A stretch of DNA of 64,000 nt from Rhodamnia argentea (Eukaryota > Streptophyta > Magnoliopsida > Myrtales > Myrtaceae): NCBI RefSeq assembly GCF_020921035.1, contig NC_063150.1:8742001-8806000 (forward strand), in the 5' to 3' direction. Every line of letters begins with the position of its first letter. Positions within the stretch are counted from its first letter, which is position 1. This document shows positions 21,596-34,203 of the stretch, in pieces. The position numbers and the translations under genes are program-made. Under the pieces are notes generated by a model, which was not told where the DNA came from, ran no database searches, and worked only from the letters and a program-made list of their open reading frames with translations.

Positions 21596-24500
21596 ATGGA
21601 TGGTGAAGTGATAGTTGTGGCGGTTGATGCAAGTAAGGAGATCACGGATTATGCTCTCGAATGGGCCGTGCGCAATCTGACCAAGACTTCGGACTCTGTA
21701 TTCCTACTCGTCGTTCTTCCTTCTAAAGCTCATTCTCCCGCCGGCGCCCACAGGACACATAAGTCTAAAACTTCGCAGTTTTTCACTCGTGAGCATCTCA
21801 AATACGGCAAATTTAGCTTGTTAATGTGATTCTTTCTATTCTTGTTTGTATGTTTGTGACCCTGCGATCGTTTCCATAGGCTTGCTCAATAAGTGGGGGC
21901 TCGGCCACAATGAGAAGATTTCTTCAGATAACAAGGCCCGGCCACTTGATGGTGGAGTAGAAACCGATGTAAACCTGAAGGTGAAAGGTGTTTGTGAGCT
22001 TATGATGTCGCATGTATTTTCAGCTCACAAAATCAAGCAGGTAATCACGTTTTGTGGTTTATGATTACCAGTGATCATGTAGTATTAAATTGCTATTGTC
22101 ATTTTTGACGCACAATATTGAACAATAGGTGCACAGTACAGTCAAAGTCATAACAGATGCACGGCCGGGGTCAATTGCCACTGCAGCTGGAGAGCTTGGA
22201 GCAACCTGGGTAGTTCTAGATACGTAAGCGCCCGTAATCTTGCTCCCTCATCTCAATTCTTGCAAAAAGCATTATCCTTACTATCTAGGAGGGTTTCCTG
22301 ATAACGACTCAGCGAAATGACCGCGTTTATTCTTCCTACTCTGAGTGATTAACAAGAGCAATAGTAACGCTGAGTTATTGCCTTTAAACTGCAGACGGTT
22401 GAAGAAAGAGGGCGACGACTGTTTAAAACAATTGATGTGCAACATTGTACTTGTAGACCACGCCATCCCAAGGATCCTGAGAGCCGTTAATCCCCGTGTT
22501 CCGAAGAAAGTTAATACTAAAGAGGAGCAAAATGACCCCACGGTAGCTGACATGCTCGGCGTAGTTACTGCATACAGCTCCAAAGATATTAGCAGTCCAG
22601 CGACTCATAGCAGTCTCGGGTTCAGAAGTCCAAATACTAAGGCAAAAACAGTCTCCTCACTATCTACCGCAGAGGAGGGCCCCTTCTCCTTGCTCAATGC
22701 TACCACTAGAGATGTGACGCTGTACAGTTCGCGTATACATCTCAATTCTCAGTGCTTCCACCAGGAGACGAAAATTCAGGCTCCACTCAATCCCTCTGTG
22801 GAAAATGCTAATCATCAATTGGTGAGGAAGGAGTCAGACTCCAACATTGAGGAGACACTTCTTAGAGCATCAGCTATTTCTATGGAGCCAAAAAGGAAAA
22901 GCTATAGTGGTCCTCTGAAGACTAAAAGTGGTAAGCCAAAATGAAAGAAACATATTGAAAGAGCTTTGCACTAGCACACTAAAGCTTTTTGTTATTTTAA
23001 AACAGAAATGGAAAAGGGTAATAATCTTAGAGCAACGAACACGGTTCCGGTTCCAGCAAGAAGATCAGTAGATTCATCACGCTTATGGCCAAAATCAGCT
23101 AGCCCGCAACAGTCAAAAGAGCTGATCACAAGAAAAGACCCTTCAACTTGCCATGACAATCAACCACCAGCAGTCCCTTCTCTAAATATTCCGCGAATAT
23201 CGAGTGTCAGGAGAGCCGTGTCTGTCTCAATTAAACATCCCCCAACACCTCCACCTCTCTGCTCTGTCTGTAAGCTTAATGCTCCGCATTTTGGTAAGGC
23301 TCCTAGGAAGTTCAGTTACAAAGAGATTGAAAGAGCTACCAATGGATTCGCAGCAGAAAACTTCTTGGCAGAGGGTGGATTTGGTCCTGTCTATAGAGGA
23401 GTGTTACCCGATGGAGAAGTCATTGCAGTGAAACAGCACAAGTTCTTGAGTGCACAAGGTGCATCACAGTTCTGTTCCGAAATCGAAGTGCTGAGCTGTG
23501 CACAGCATAAGAACTTGGTGATGTTAGTGGGCTATTGCATCGAAAAAGAATGGCTCCTCATATACGAGTACGCTTGCAATGGTTCACTGGACAAGCATCT
23601 GTATGGTAAAGCTCTATAATGCTGTAGTTGCTTACGCTTCCTTTTGTTTTTTTATCAGATCGTTTGCCATCAGAAGTTCTGATACAGTCATATCGTGAGA
23701 GTCACTTGCGTGTGTGAAAATTACTTTGATCTGATAGGCAAGTAAAATTTCCAGGAAAAGAGTCATCTGAGGTGCTGACTTGGCCTAATCGGATGAAGGT
23801 TGCAATAGGAGCTGCAAGAGGTTTGAGATATCTTCATGAAGATTGTCGAGTTGGATGCATTATACATAGAGACTTCAGGCCCAACAACATCCTTCTCACC
23901 CATGACTTTGAACCCATGGTAATTCCATCCTTGTTCTTTACATACTATTCAATACCTATGCCTTCATCGCCTTCATTCATGGTATGAATTTTCTTGAAAT
24001 TCACTTATTCGCCCTTCCAGATGTGAATGTGCTAGGGAAAATAATTATCTGATTCAGAGACCAACCTCTACAGCAGAAAGGAAGTGCCTTGTAAATGTAT
24101 ATACTGACAAGCATTATGTTAGACTACAAGAACATGCAGTTTTGAGCATTGCCCCATAATGATGCCTTAAGTCTAGTTGTTCATCTGTCAGTGATGACTG
24201 TGATTTGAATGAAATAGTCTACATATGCAAGTAGTGAGTGATTTTGGCTACTTACAGCTGTGACTCACATGTAGGTGGGTGATTTTGGCCTAGCAAGGTG
24301 GCAAGCAGATGGCCAAGCAGCTGAGGAGACGCGGGTTGTTGGTGCATTTGGGTATTTATTATATCTTACTACTGTTCTATCATAATATTCCAACGCTCAG
24401 CATCACAATTTGGTTAAAAATGCTGTTCTTTCCATAGATATCCTACTGTAATCTCTACATGCTATTGGTTTTCTCTGCCTCATATGGGTCTACAAGTTCA

Positions 24501-25773
24501 TATCTTGTTTGATTGTCTCAATGAACTCCATCGAAACAATTGCTTCCAGACATACTTTCCTTAATGTTGGCATTGCTTATTAGCAAGCTTGTCTGGAGTA
24601 CTGACTAGTTTACAGGCAGAGTAAACTAATGGAGCACCTTTTTTCCAACTTATGTATGGCTTAGTTTGCCAGAAGAACAGTCACCTTCGTTTGGATTTTC
24701 TGGACCGGTTCTATGAATCTGCTTTAGTAAATAACCATGGAATTATTGCTAAGTAGACCTAAGCAATCAATAATTGACTGAATTTCCAGTCTAGCCTCCA
24801 GCGAATTATTTGTCTCGGAGAAAATGACTCTTACACATGAGCTAATGTTCATGTAGGTACTTGGCTCCAGAGTATACCCAGACTGGGCTCATAACAGAGA
24901 AAGCTGATGTATATGCATATGGAATAGTTCTTTTGGAGCTACTAAGCGGCTTTAAGGCCACCGAGTTCTCAAGAAGTACAGGAAAACAATTTGTGTCTGA
25001 TTGGGCAAGTCTTCTCACCATCTTGCATTACACTGCATAGGAGAAACTGCTAAGAACCATTAGTCTCTAGCATTTTTAACCTGGAAAAAATGGAATCCAA
25101 CAGGATGAGATTAGTCTCTAATATCGTAGTTCTTCCTTTGTCTGTTGTGCAGGGCCTTCCATTGCTGAAAAGGGGGATGATTAATCGGATAATCGATCCT
25201 CAACTGTTATACAACTATGTAAAATGGGAAGTGGATGCCATGATGCATGCTGCAGAATTGTGTCTCTCACCAGTGCCAGAACAAAGACCGAGGATGTCGC
25301 AGGTATCTTTCAACCACACTAGAAGTCTTTAAATGTACTTATAAAACATATTACAAGTTGTCAATAAGTGAACCAACTTGTCCATTCATTGATGACGCCC
25401 TTTCCCCCTACGAAACTAGGAGTTCCTTAAAGAACGTTTCTTTTTGCAGGTGTTGAAAATACTGGATGGAGATATGCCTGGTATGGCTTCTGCTTTACCA
25501 CAGCATATTGCTGATCACCAAAAGGAAAACGTAGACGCCCAAACCACCTCCAGGGTGACGCATCATAATTTGAATGAAAATCCTTCCAGAGTGAGTGAAC
25601 TAAAACGAAATGGCCAAGATACTACATGCGAGCCGGCATTGCATTCGGATGGTTCTGGAGTGGAAAGAAGTCCTCGTGCTTCAAATTGTTCTGAGATGCT
25701 CGTAAGCGAAGAATACCAAGCATATTTACAGGGTTCATTGGCCAAATTTATACAGAATATGAGGGTACATTAA
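21596..25773 (+). CDS. USP-domain receptor-like cytoplasmic kinase (SELMODRAFT_444075-like)
   Basis: Family of Arabidopsis At3g13690/At1g55200: N-terminal adenine-nucleotide alpha-hydrolase (USP) fold, variable middle, C-terminal PERK-type kinase. Ten exons: 21596-21788, 21880-22040, 22129-22223, 22395-22930, 23006-23605, 23755-23918, 24275-24351, 24857-25004, 25153-25302, 25450-25773; 815 residues. USP part: [25 protein letters not shown], then LLNKWGLGH and [16 protein letters not shown]. Kinase: [19 protein letters not shown] (450-455), Lys471 in [17 protein letters not shown] (HRD 566-568), VGDFGLARW (DFG 586-588), [37 protein letters not shown]. Residues for catalysis are present, although relatives are often labelled inactive. 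Intron 8 appears to use a GC donor (25005). The final exon ends [12 protein letters not shown]. Confidence 0.88.
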
Positions 25774-27142
25774 TAGTTACATAAGTAGCTGAACAAGTGA
25801 TTATATTGGATGAATCAGTGTTGAAAAATTTCTGTAAACAGTATAGTAAATGCATAGAATCCCACTGAGTAAGAGGCTTATGCAGAAGCATCTTCTGACC
25901 AGGCATATTTCGGGGAAGCTATCTAATGTTTCTGCAATAAGTAGTCAAGCGTCATATGGAAGCGCTGTGGTCATTACTCATCAGCTGCTTCTTTCATAAA
26001 GTACCCATGCCTGCTTCTCAACAGTGAATAACCATTGAACTACCTTCTGTAATTCAGGAAGAGGTACTTTGATAGCAGACACTCTTCACAAAAGTACATT
26101 TCAAACGTGAGATTTTTAGATAAGATGAGACAGTTAAGTGTGCTCAGAGATAATAGATACTAGTGGAACTTGCATTAACGGAACTTGTTCATCTCCCTGC
26201 TCGTAAATTTTACTACCCTCGTAAGGAAGATAACTAACTCAAATGATAAATTTCCTTGTCTACTTAGACTCCTTGATTCATTAGTCAATTTGGAGGATCA
26301 TGCCCGATATGCAGTACAGATGCAGCATTCAACATTTTCCAATATATGGTTCTTCTTTCAGCTTACTTAGCAAATCACTGTCATGAAAAGAAGAAGAACC
26401 AATCACCATCTTGTTAAAATCTAGCTTTGGTATTTGTTCTATATGGCCGAAATTCTAATGGGACATATATGAACCACAAAAGGAGTTTAACATAGATGAC
26501 GTATATGATAGTATCTAGAGGATTAAATGATCAATATTAGGTGTAGGAATATATTCTAAGAATATTATAGAATATCAAAGCTTGAGTGTTATGAGCAAAA
26601 ACTCTCACCCTATCCTTCTGAACTGAAAATTATAGCATCAAGTGCAAATACAACTTCCGTAAGTGACGGGAACTGCGAAATTACTCTGAAAAACTAAGCA
26701 CACAAATTGCCTGTCAATCTCTCTTCCCCTTTCTCTCGTTAACTGCTGATATGTGTGAAGTTTCTCGAGCATACAGCCACAAGAAATCGTCTCCGATATA
26801 GTAGAATATCAAGTTTGCAGCGAGCTAATGTATATTGTCGGATGGAAATTGTCATAGCTGTCCATGTGTACCCCAATGAGGCATATATAGAGTCAAGAAC
26901 ACAGAAAATTCCATGTTTATTGTGATTTCAATACCTCCAGGCATACATTGCACAGAAATATTGGAATTATTTCTTAGCAATTGACACTTTGTTCTTACGT
27001 AAGTACGAGCATTGTATATCTCCATAATCTGTGCTAGAGGAAGGACTCGTCTTTCCATGGTATGTGTGAGAAATGATCATATATAAAGGAGGTAAAGGTT
27101 GTCTATAGATGTTCAAGAGAGTTAACAATGCATAGAAGTTCA
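25774..27142. other. Intergenic between convergent kinase and PADRE genes
   Basis: AT-rich, with only short open frames and no recognisable feature. It should include the 3' UTRs of both genes. Confidence 0.5.
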
Positions 27143-28732
27143 TCACAGAACAGGCCTGACAGAAAAAAGACTAGAAGCTAAACTTAGAGTCTCCTCGTCT
27201 TGGAACTCAAAGACTTCCACCCTCAATTTGTCGTCATCCTCGCCTGGAAGGTTGAATCTTACCCTGCGGCCGGCTAACTTGTTCCTGTTTTTCTTTAAAC
27301 AAGATTTCAATTTGAAGACGTCATCCTGAGGTCGGTCAAGCTTCATTTCGGGGCTGCCTCTCTGGAAGATACGATTCCCTTTGTCATCACCTGGGCTGTG
27401 CAGATCGTCCTGCACACGACCTGCCCATGCTACATTCTTCATCTCAGCTCCACCAGAACATCCTTGCATATTCTGCCAATCACCAATGGATACTTTGCCA
27501 TCAATAAGTATATCAAAGTATCTTTCATTTCCCATATGCTGATGATCTCCATAGGAAGGGCTTTCCACATCTTGGCAAGAACCCGGAGGCCGATGTTTCA
27601 GTATCCAACACAAGCGATCCTCTTCAGGGGAAGACTCGTACCAACCTTCGGAATCTACTGCAGGTCCATCTGCTTCACTTGGGGGCCAAAAAATAAAGCT
27701 AGATGATTTTCTGTGTTTTTCAAGATACTGCTCCTTGGAGGGTGTTCCTTCAGACTGACAGCCAAAAATTCCTGAGTCAGGTTCTCCCAGCTTGGGACTT
27801 TTCACATTCAGGCAAGCATCGGAAGATCGTCTTTTCAAGAGCGGGTAATAGTCGCCACCAGTATATTTTGGACGGGAGAGTTTTGCAGGGCTAAGGCTAT
27901 CTTCTGATGTCACTCTCCTCCGAAAATTAGTACAGTCTGGAGAATTCTTCTCAACAAACAAATCAAGATGCTGTTTAGTTGGGGCCAGCAGCACAGACTG
28001 ATGACGCCCAACTGGATGCACCGATCTTCGATTGCCTTTGACATATCCTTCAAGCATGTAACTTGGCATAATTCGGTGAGCGTCTGAGGATCGTCTCTTT
28101 AGGAGGCGATGAGTACGTGTCGCCTCATTTGAAGAATCATAGGTGCATAATTCTTCAAGAAGTCGTTCACATTGTCTGTGCCTGGAACTTGCTTTGTTCC
28201 TTTCATTGGATGGAGAATCATGGCCTTGTTGCTGCTGCTGCAGGATCTCACCCCATTGATCAAGACAGTGCTTCTTTGAGAATGTGAGGTTCCCTGCATC
28301 ACATTCACCGAGCCTGCATCTTTCAGACTTCTGGCAAACGTTTGGAGATCTCCTTTTCACTATTTTAGTCCTTTCAGAGGAAGAATCATATGGACATGGT
28401 TCCAATCGAAACGATTCAAGGGCGCGTTCGCTCTCATAATCTTCGTCACTAGCACAGGAGCCGGGGCTTTGCTGCTGATACTGACGGGCTTTGCACTGCA
28501 GCAAGCCACGGACCGTATGGAACGGGACAACATAAAACACATTGCCAGGTTGCAAGAGTGACTCGGGCCGAACAACTATCCAGGGGTACTTGAACACGTC
28601 CGGCCGAGTCACAAAGTGTCTGGGATTTCTCTTCATGACTTCAGCAGCAGTGGTTGGTTTTTTATGCTTTTCGGTGATGCCTCCTGGATGCACCAGCTTC
28701 AGCACAGGCTTCTTGCTGGTGATCGCGTCCAT
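27143..28732 (-). CDS. PADRE (DUF4228) domain protein
   Basis: Single-exon gene of 529 residues. The N-terminus carries the DUF4228/PADRE signature: VLKLVHPGGITEKHKKPTTA, AAEVMKRNPRHFVTRPDVFK, YPWIVVRPESLLQPGNVFYV and VPFHTVRGLL. PADRE proteins are plant-specific and often respond to pathogens and abiotic stress; their biochemistry is unknown. The remainder is long, charged and probably disordered, with recurring motifs LLKRRSSDA (three variants), a Gln run near residue 165, and a conserved-looking end SCLKKNRNKLAGRRVRFNLPGEDDD before EVFEFQDEE. It is much longer than the common 150-250 residue members, which fits the long-tailed subgroup. Start at ATG 28732 puts the PADRE motif ten residues in, as usual. 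It is convergent with the USP-kinase gene. Confidence 0.87.
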   Translation of the reverse strand: MDAITSKKPVLKLVHPGGITEKHKKPTTAAEVMKRNPRHFVTRPDVFKYPWIVVRPESLLQPGNVFYVVPFHTVRGLLQCKARQYQQQSPGSCASDEDYESERALESFRLEPCPYDSSSERTKIVKRRSPNVCQKSERCRLGECDAGNLTFSKKHCLDQWGEILQQQQQGHDSPSNERNKASSRHRQCERLLEELCTYDSSNEATRTHRLLKRRSSDAHRIMPSYMLEGYVKGNRRSVHPVGRHQSVLLAPTKQHLDLFVEKNSPDCTNFRRRVTSEDSLSPAKLSRPKYTGGDYYPLLKRRSSDACLNVKSPKLGEPDSGIFGCQSEGTPSKEQYLEKHRKSSSFIFWPPSEADGPAVDSEGWYESSPEEDRLCWILKHRPPGSCQDVESPSYGDHQHMGNERYFDILIDGKVSIGDWQNMQGCSGGAEMKNVAWAGRVQDDLHSPGDDKGNRIFQRGSPEMKLDRPQDDVFKLKSCLKKNRNKLAGRRVRFNLPGEDDDKLRVEVFEFQDEETLSLASSLFSVRPVL

Positions 28733-30016
28733 TGCCTTTGGTGTGGTGGAGATTTTGGATCAGTAGACGGTCGAATGGACGGGGGTCGAAATATAAGCCT
28801 GCTCGTTTAGCCTTATCCTAGAGAGCAGACATTCTCGCCAGCGTAGAAAACCATGTAACCTGGGAATTGATGTTCTATGTAGTTTGTCTTAAGCAGAGTG
28901 ACATTTAGGTGGTTCTGGATATTATCTACGCAATACATGTCCTCTTCAAGGACTTGGTTTCGGCCCTCGACGCAAAGATTTTGTTTCGGCTAGACGATAG
29001 CTCCTCCTAATGGGATAGGGAGAGCGAAAACTCAGTCTAGATGACTTGGTTGTACTCATTGCAAAAGCCATCAATTTGGGGGGAAAGTCAATGTCATAGT
29101 TATAATGGTTAAGCAGGTGGGGAGTCAGAATATCTTGCAACCTTGTCTTCTGCCATGGAAGTTGATATTTGAGACCTTTGCTGGGCAATTCTCTTCCTAA
29201 TCTACTCGGCATCTTGGCGTCGCTCGGCCCTGCAGATGTATTTATGATGCTCCTCAGTTTGCTCATATCAGAAGTTTAAGTGATTGGCTAAGACTTGTTG
29301 TATCGCCTTCATATTCAGAGCTTTATTACACCATTCACTCTATTCCTAGACTAGACTTGCTGCGAGTCTCTGTTCACACCATTCAACTCCGGATCAGTGA
29401 GTGCCAAGATAATGAACTAAAAGATTTCTGAAGAGCAACATAAGCACATACATCAATCATTCAAATAATCACAATAACGTGCAAACTTGGAAGACATTAT
29501 AAAGTAATTTCCGATGTTCCGGTCCTGTGCGTAGTGGGCATTTAGGCTAGTTTCATCTTCATCATAAGCCTATAGCAAGATTGCCAGATGACGCGAGTCC
29601 ATAAAAGCATCCATTTGCAACTAAATTGGAGGAAACCTCCCATTCCAAAGAGAGGCAGATAAGGTTTCACAAGAACTGATTCCGACACCTTTACGTTAAC
29701 ATGATAGCTCATATAAAGAAGCGTCCTTTCTCTAGCTAATGGGAAACTATCAAAAAGATGCTAAGTATCAACGATTTGGTATGGAGGGAAGCAGGATTGA
29801 CTCGGCCCATCCCAAGCATACTGAAGCTCAGGGGATTAATTGGAGTCGATCACTGTAATTCTTCTCATCTGTCTCTCCAGCACAAAGACGCATTGACCAA
29901 CCCGTTAGAAACAAGGAGGTAGAGCACAAAGCGACGGCGGTAGCAGTGGCGGCGGAGTAGGACCCTCCACTTTTCGCTCAGATTGTACAAAAAGCAACAC
30001 AATTAACTAAATACAA
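28733..30016. other. Intergenic between the PADRE gene and RH3
   Basis: Contains the PADRE promoter and the RH3 3' UTR. A 106-codon minus-strand frame at 28946-29266 shows no domain and is not called. Confidence 0.5.
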
Positions 30017-33000
30017 TCAGTAGTCTTGCTTACTGGGGCATTCAGATGCCCTGTGACCTGAACGCCCACATACGAAGCACGATCCTCCAAAGCTCCTGTC
30101 ATGACACAATGCCCTATCAGTGAGATTTACATGGCCACGTGAAGTAAGTCACCGGTGAGTTAAAAGGAATATATTTGCTCATTGATGGAGGATAATGTAT
30201 CTAATGTCCAACACAAGTCTGCAACACTGCATCAATTCCATATGTTCCAAGAGCAGACAAAAATGCTTGAGGAATACATGCAAGATTTGCATAAGCAGAA
30301 AGATATACCTGTCCCTCGAAGATGGCCTACTAGATCGCCTACCACCTATAAGCCAATCATTATCGTTGTATCTTGAGGCGCGACTCCAGTTATTTTCAGT
30401 TCTGGAACCTCGGGCACCACGGCTAAATAGACCATCACTATCATCAGAATCACGACCACTGCCCCAGCCTCGGGACGATCTCGATCCCGATCCTCTGCGG
30501 TCTCTAGGACTCGTCCGACGACTACTTTCTCTGCTAGAAAATCTACCATAAAAATCACTAGGGGGCCCATCATCTTGCAGAGCAGGTAACTGTCAATACA
30601 CAAGATCCAAGTGAATTAGCTATTAGTGTGCAATTAACACTGAAACTGACACTACAGCAATATCTACGCATGTAAGCAACTGCATCTAAGTAAAACATAG
30701 TAATGTCAACCATATGAGGTATCTCGAGCCCTCATACAACCTTGGAAATTCTTGTAATAGTGTTCCCAGGTGGTGTTTGCTTACTCAGCAACTCCTTTGC
30801 AATCTCCTCTGGAAGATCAAAAACCGCCGCTTGAACCTGTCATTGGCACCACCATCGATATGAAGAAAATATACAGGCCAACGAAGAATAATGGGAAATA
30901 TATAAAGATAGTGCTCTGGTTTGGTAGATACCCTTTCATCTGCAACCAAATATATCTTCCCTAGTTCATCTGCCGCTGGAGAATAGACATCAGATAAAAA
31001 TCCAGTGACAGATCGGGCAGAAAGGAAACCTCTAGAATAAGATGGATCCCGAGTCAATTGCAGCGTAACCCAACCCTACAACACGTGTCCAGTAGATCAT
31101 TCTAAGATACAGCAGCAGGCAGAATTTTCCATAATCTCAAATTACCCGTTAATTGGCAGAAAAATAGAAAAACCATGTTCTGAAGGACCAATTGCTATCA
31201 TTGGTTAAATACATACACGTTCTCAAATTTTGGATAGCAAACAGGAAATTATTTTTCCCCACATAAATGGTCATGCTCCGATGAGCAACCACTTCTTTTG
31301 CTAAATCTTGAATAAATCTAATAACAGATGGGGTTATAGAAGCACAGATGACAAGCAAAATTGCCACAAATTAGATGTTTCTAATCTACCTGCTCATGAT
31401 TTATAAGAGACCGAGATGTAGGAGGTTGCGAAAAGCCACTCAAATGAGCCAAAGCAGCAGCTAGAGCATTTACACCTTGCTCTTCCATTAGTTTTTGTGC
31501 TGTTGGAGTGAAAAACCCTACAGACTCAGGATGAACTCCTCTGAGGGTCGCAACAACTTGCTCAGCGGATGACTCCAAAACCTCTTGCATTCCTGGAGGG
31601 CTAATAAACTCAAATGTGCAACCTACATCTCGCTCAATGGATCTGACAGTTCTCCTCTGACTACTTGTATACATCAAGATAGCAGTTCCTTCTTTCCCGG
31701 CACGTCCAGTACGCCCAGACCGATGGACAAAAGTCTCTGAATCATTCGGCAGTTCATAGTGGATGATCTGGCATTAGGAAATACATATACTCTTGTTACT
31801 CTCATACACATAGCTTCATGAGAGGAATAACTAATCGTGCAAGTAAACAAACATAAGAACTAAATAACCTACGAGATCAACATTAGGGATATCAAGCCCA
31901 CGAGATGCAACATCAGTAGCAACAAGAACAGTGAACTTCCCCTGCCGGAAACCATTAAGAGTTCTCTCCCTCTGATGCTGAGAGATATCCCCATGCAATG
32001 CTTCAGAGGCGATGCTACTCGTTAATGCCATTGATACCTCATCTGCATCTCTTTTAGTCTGCGTGAAAACAATGGTCTTCCCTCCTTTCGCATACACCTT
32101 ATAGATAAACAAGAGGTCATTTATCTAGTAAAAGCACTTCTCTTAAAGCCTACCATAAAGCATGTAGGCAAGAACAAGATCAGAGCCTTCTTCCGCTAAC
32201 CATTAAGAATCTTAAGAAACAAAATTCAGGACAAATGCCTAATGGGAGACATATCATATGCAAATGTTAGCGAATCAAATAAGCATTTGATTGAGGAAAA
32301 AGCAATCAAATACGAGGGATGCATCTCCTACCGTGATGAGGTCACTTAGAACAGTACGCTTTGAAGTTGGAGTAGCTGATATGGCGTAAATTTTGATTCC
32401 CTCAGCGAGTTTTTCATCTTTCTCTCCAACCTACATCAGGGAAATAAAGGGCAGGCAAACCACATAAGCCGTCGCACGACATTTTGATGAGCCACACTCA
32501 TCCATTTCTACGACCGTGCTATGCAAAAGTTCAGCCTATACCCAATGTTGGATCATGCAAGAAGTTTGGGCAGATGGAGACAGCGATTATTGAGAGAAGA
32601 ACCTTACCAAGTCAATTGTCAAAGGATTGTTCAAGTACTTTCTCGCCAGTTTCTTCACCCAACCAGGCATTGTGGCAGAGAAAAGCATGCTCTGTCGCTG
32701 TGAGGGAAGCTTTTCCAAGATCAATTCCACATCTTGCTCAAAACCAACGGCAAGCATCTGATCAGCTTCATCAAGTACCAGATATTCCACTTCCCCCAAT
32801 TTAAGGCTGTTACCGTTGATCAAATCAATGATTCGACCAGGAGTACCTACAACTACATCGACCCCCCGGGAAAGGGCACTTTGTTGGGTAATGTAAGAAA
32901 CTCCACCATAAACACAAACAGTGTTCAAGTAAGGCGCAGATTCCTTCATTTCTTTCTCTACTTGCTTTGCTAATTCCCTTGTTGGTGCTAGGACCAAAAC

Positions 33001-34203
33001 TCTAGGAAGTCGCCCACGTCTAAGAGACATTTACAGTATAATGTGTCATTAGAAAATGCTCAAAGACGGGAGGTTACCAAAACAAGTAAAATTATCCCTC
33101 AAATACCTCGAACTTCTATGCTCATCACCATCGGTAAGACGTTTCAGTATAGGAATCCCAAAAGCTAACGTCTTCCCTGTACCAGTCTTTGCACGAGCAA
33201 TTAAATCACGCCCTTCAAGCGCAGGGATAAACACCGCTCTCTAACAATGAAATAATAGTATGAGCAACGTGAATTTTCCATTGAAAACATACAGAACTTT
33301 AGTAGAGTGAAAAATCAAGGGGGAAAAGTAATGAGTGAACTATCCTAGTGCTGGCAAAAGTAAAGAAACTGAATATCGTGTCGATTAAAAAAGGGAAATT
33401 CCGCCTATGTAAAGCCTTAGACCCAACAACATCTTCATGTTGAACAGCTCAATTTTCATCATAGGATAGTCATCCAATGTAAGCTACCACAGAACATCCT
33501 AGTATACCGATTATAATTGCCTGCACTTAATTCCATCCGTGGTTCACCTAGTACATTAACAAAGGTCAAGTTTTCCACTTAATTATCCAGCCAACAAAGT
33601 GTGCTCGAAAAAACAAAAACTCAGCCAGCAATAAACAACAGCAATTCACACGAAAACGTAAATTTAGGATAACACAGGGAAAGGAAAAAAAGGAACGAAG
33701 CATACTTGAATGGGAAAGAGATGGGTAATGCCACGTTTCTCAAGAGATTCCACAAGCCTCTGAGGCAAACCCAGCTTGGAGAGAGCAAGCTCGTCCTCAC
33801 TCGCACTCTCAGCCTCGCCACCCTCATTCACGAAACCACCCTCATCCTCACTCACGTCAATCTCACTCTCCGAGAACCCACGAGTCCCCAACTTTTTAAA
33901 AGCCTCCTCGCTCAGCACCGAGTTCGGCGTGGCGATAGCAGAAGTCACGAAGCTACTCAGACTCCGCCTAAGGCCGCACCTTTTCACACACCCACTCTCG
34001 AAAGACCCAAAGGGTCTTCGGACATGGCACTCGCTAGATGAACAGAGCAAGGAATTGAAGTGGGGCTTCTCCAAAAAAGACAAAGAAACCAAAGGACTAG
34101 CTGATGCAGCAGACACTGCTGCCATTGTTGGGGTTGGTTTCTTCGACGTCTCAAGAGACTGGCCATGGCAAATGAAAGACGTGGTTAGAGACCTACAAGC
34201 CAT
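30017..34203 (-). CDS. RH3: Chloroplast DEAD-box RNA helicase RH3
   Basis: Plastid ATP-dependent helicase acting in group II intron splicing and 50S ribosome assembly in Arabidopsis. Ten exons in transcript order: 34203-33706, 33240-33107, 33019-32608, 32430-32332, 32097-31873, 31767-31390, 31075-30932, 30836-30741, 30589-30309, 30095-30017; 781 residues, all joins in phase. Ser/Ala-rich transit peptide, then acidic [20 protein letters not shown] and Q-motif ITHLFPIQ. Walker A AKTGTGKT (183-190), PTREL, DEAD at 294-297, LFSATMP, helicase C domain with [28 protein letters not shown] and [12 protein letters not shown]3 C-terminal domain ([25 protein letters not shown]), Arg/Ser/Gly-rich tail and terminal zinc knuckle [17 protein letters not shown] 34203 is the outermost start; a second Met follows at residue 27. 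Confidence 0.95.

Noticed and set aside
28946-29266. 106-codon minus-strand frame upstream of the PADRE gene
   Set aside because: No motif, unusual composition for the region, no splice or promoter context.
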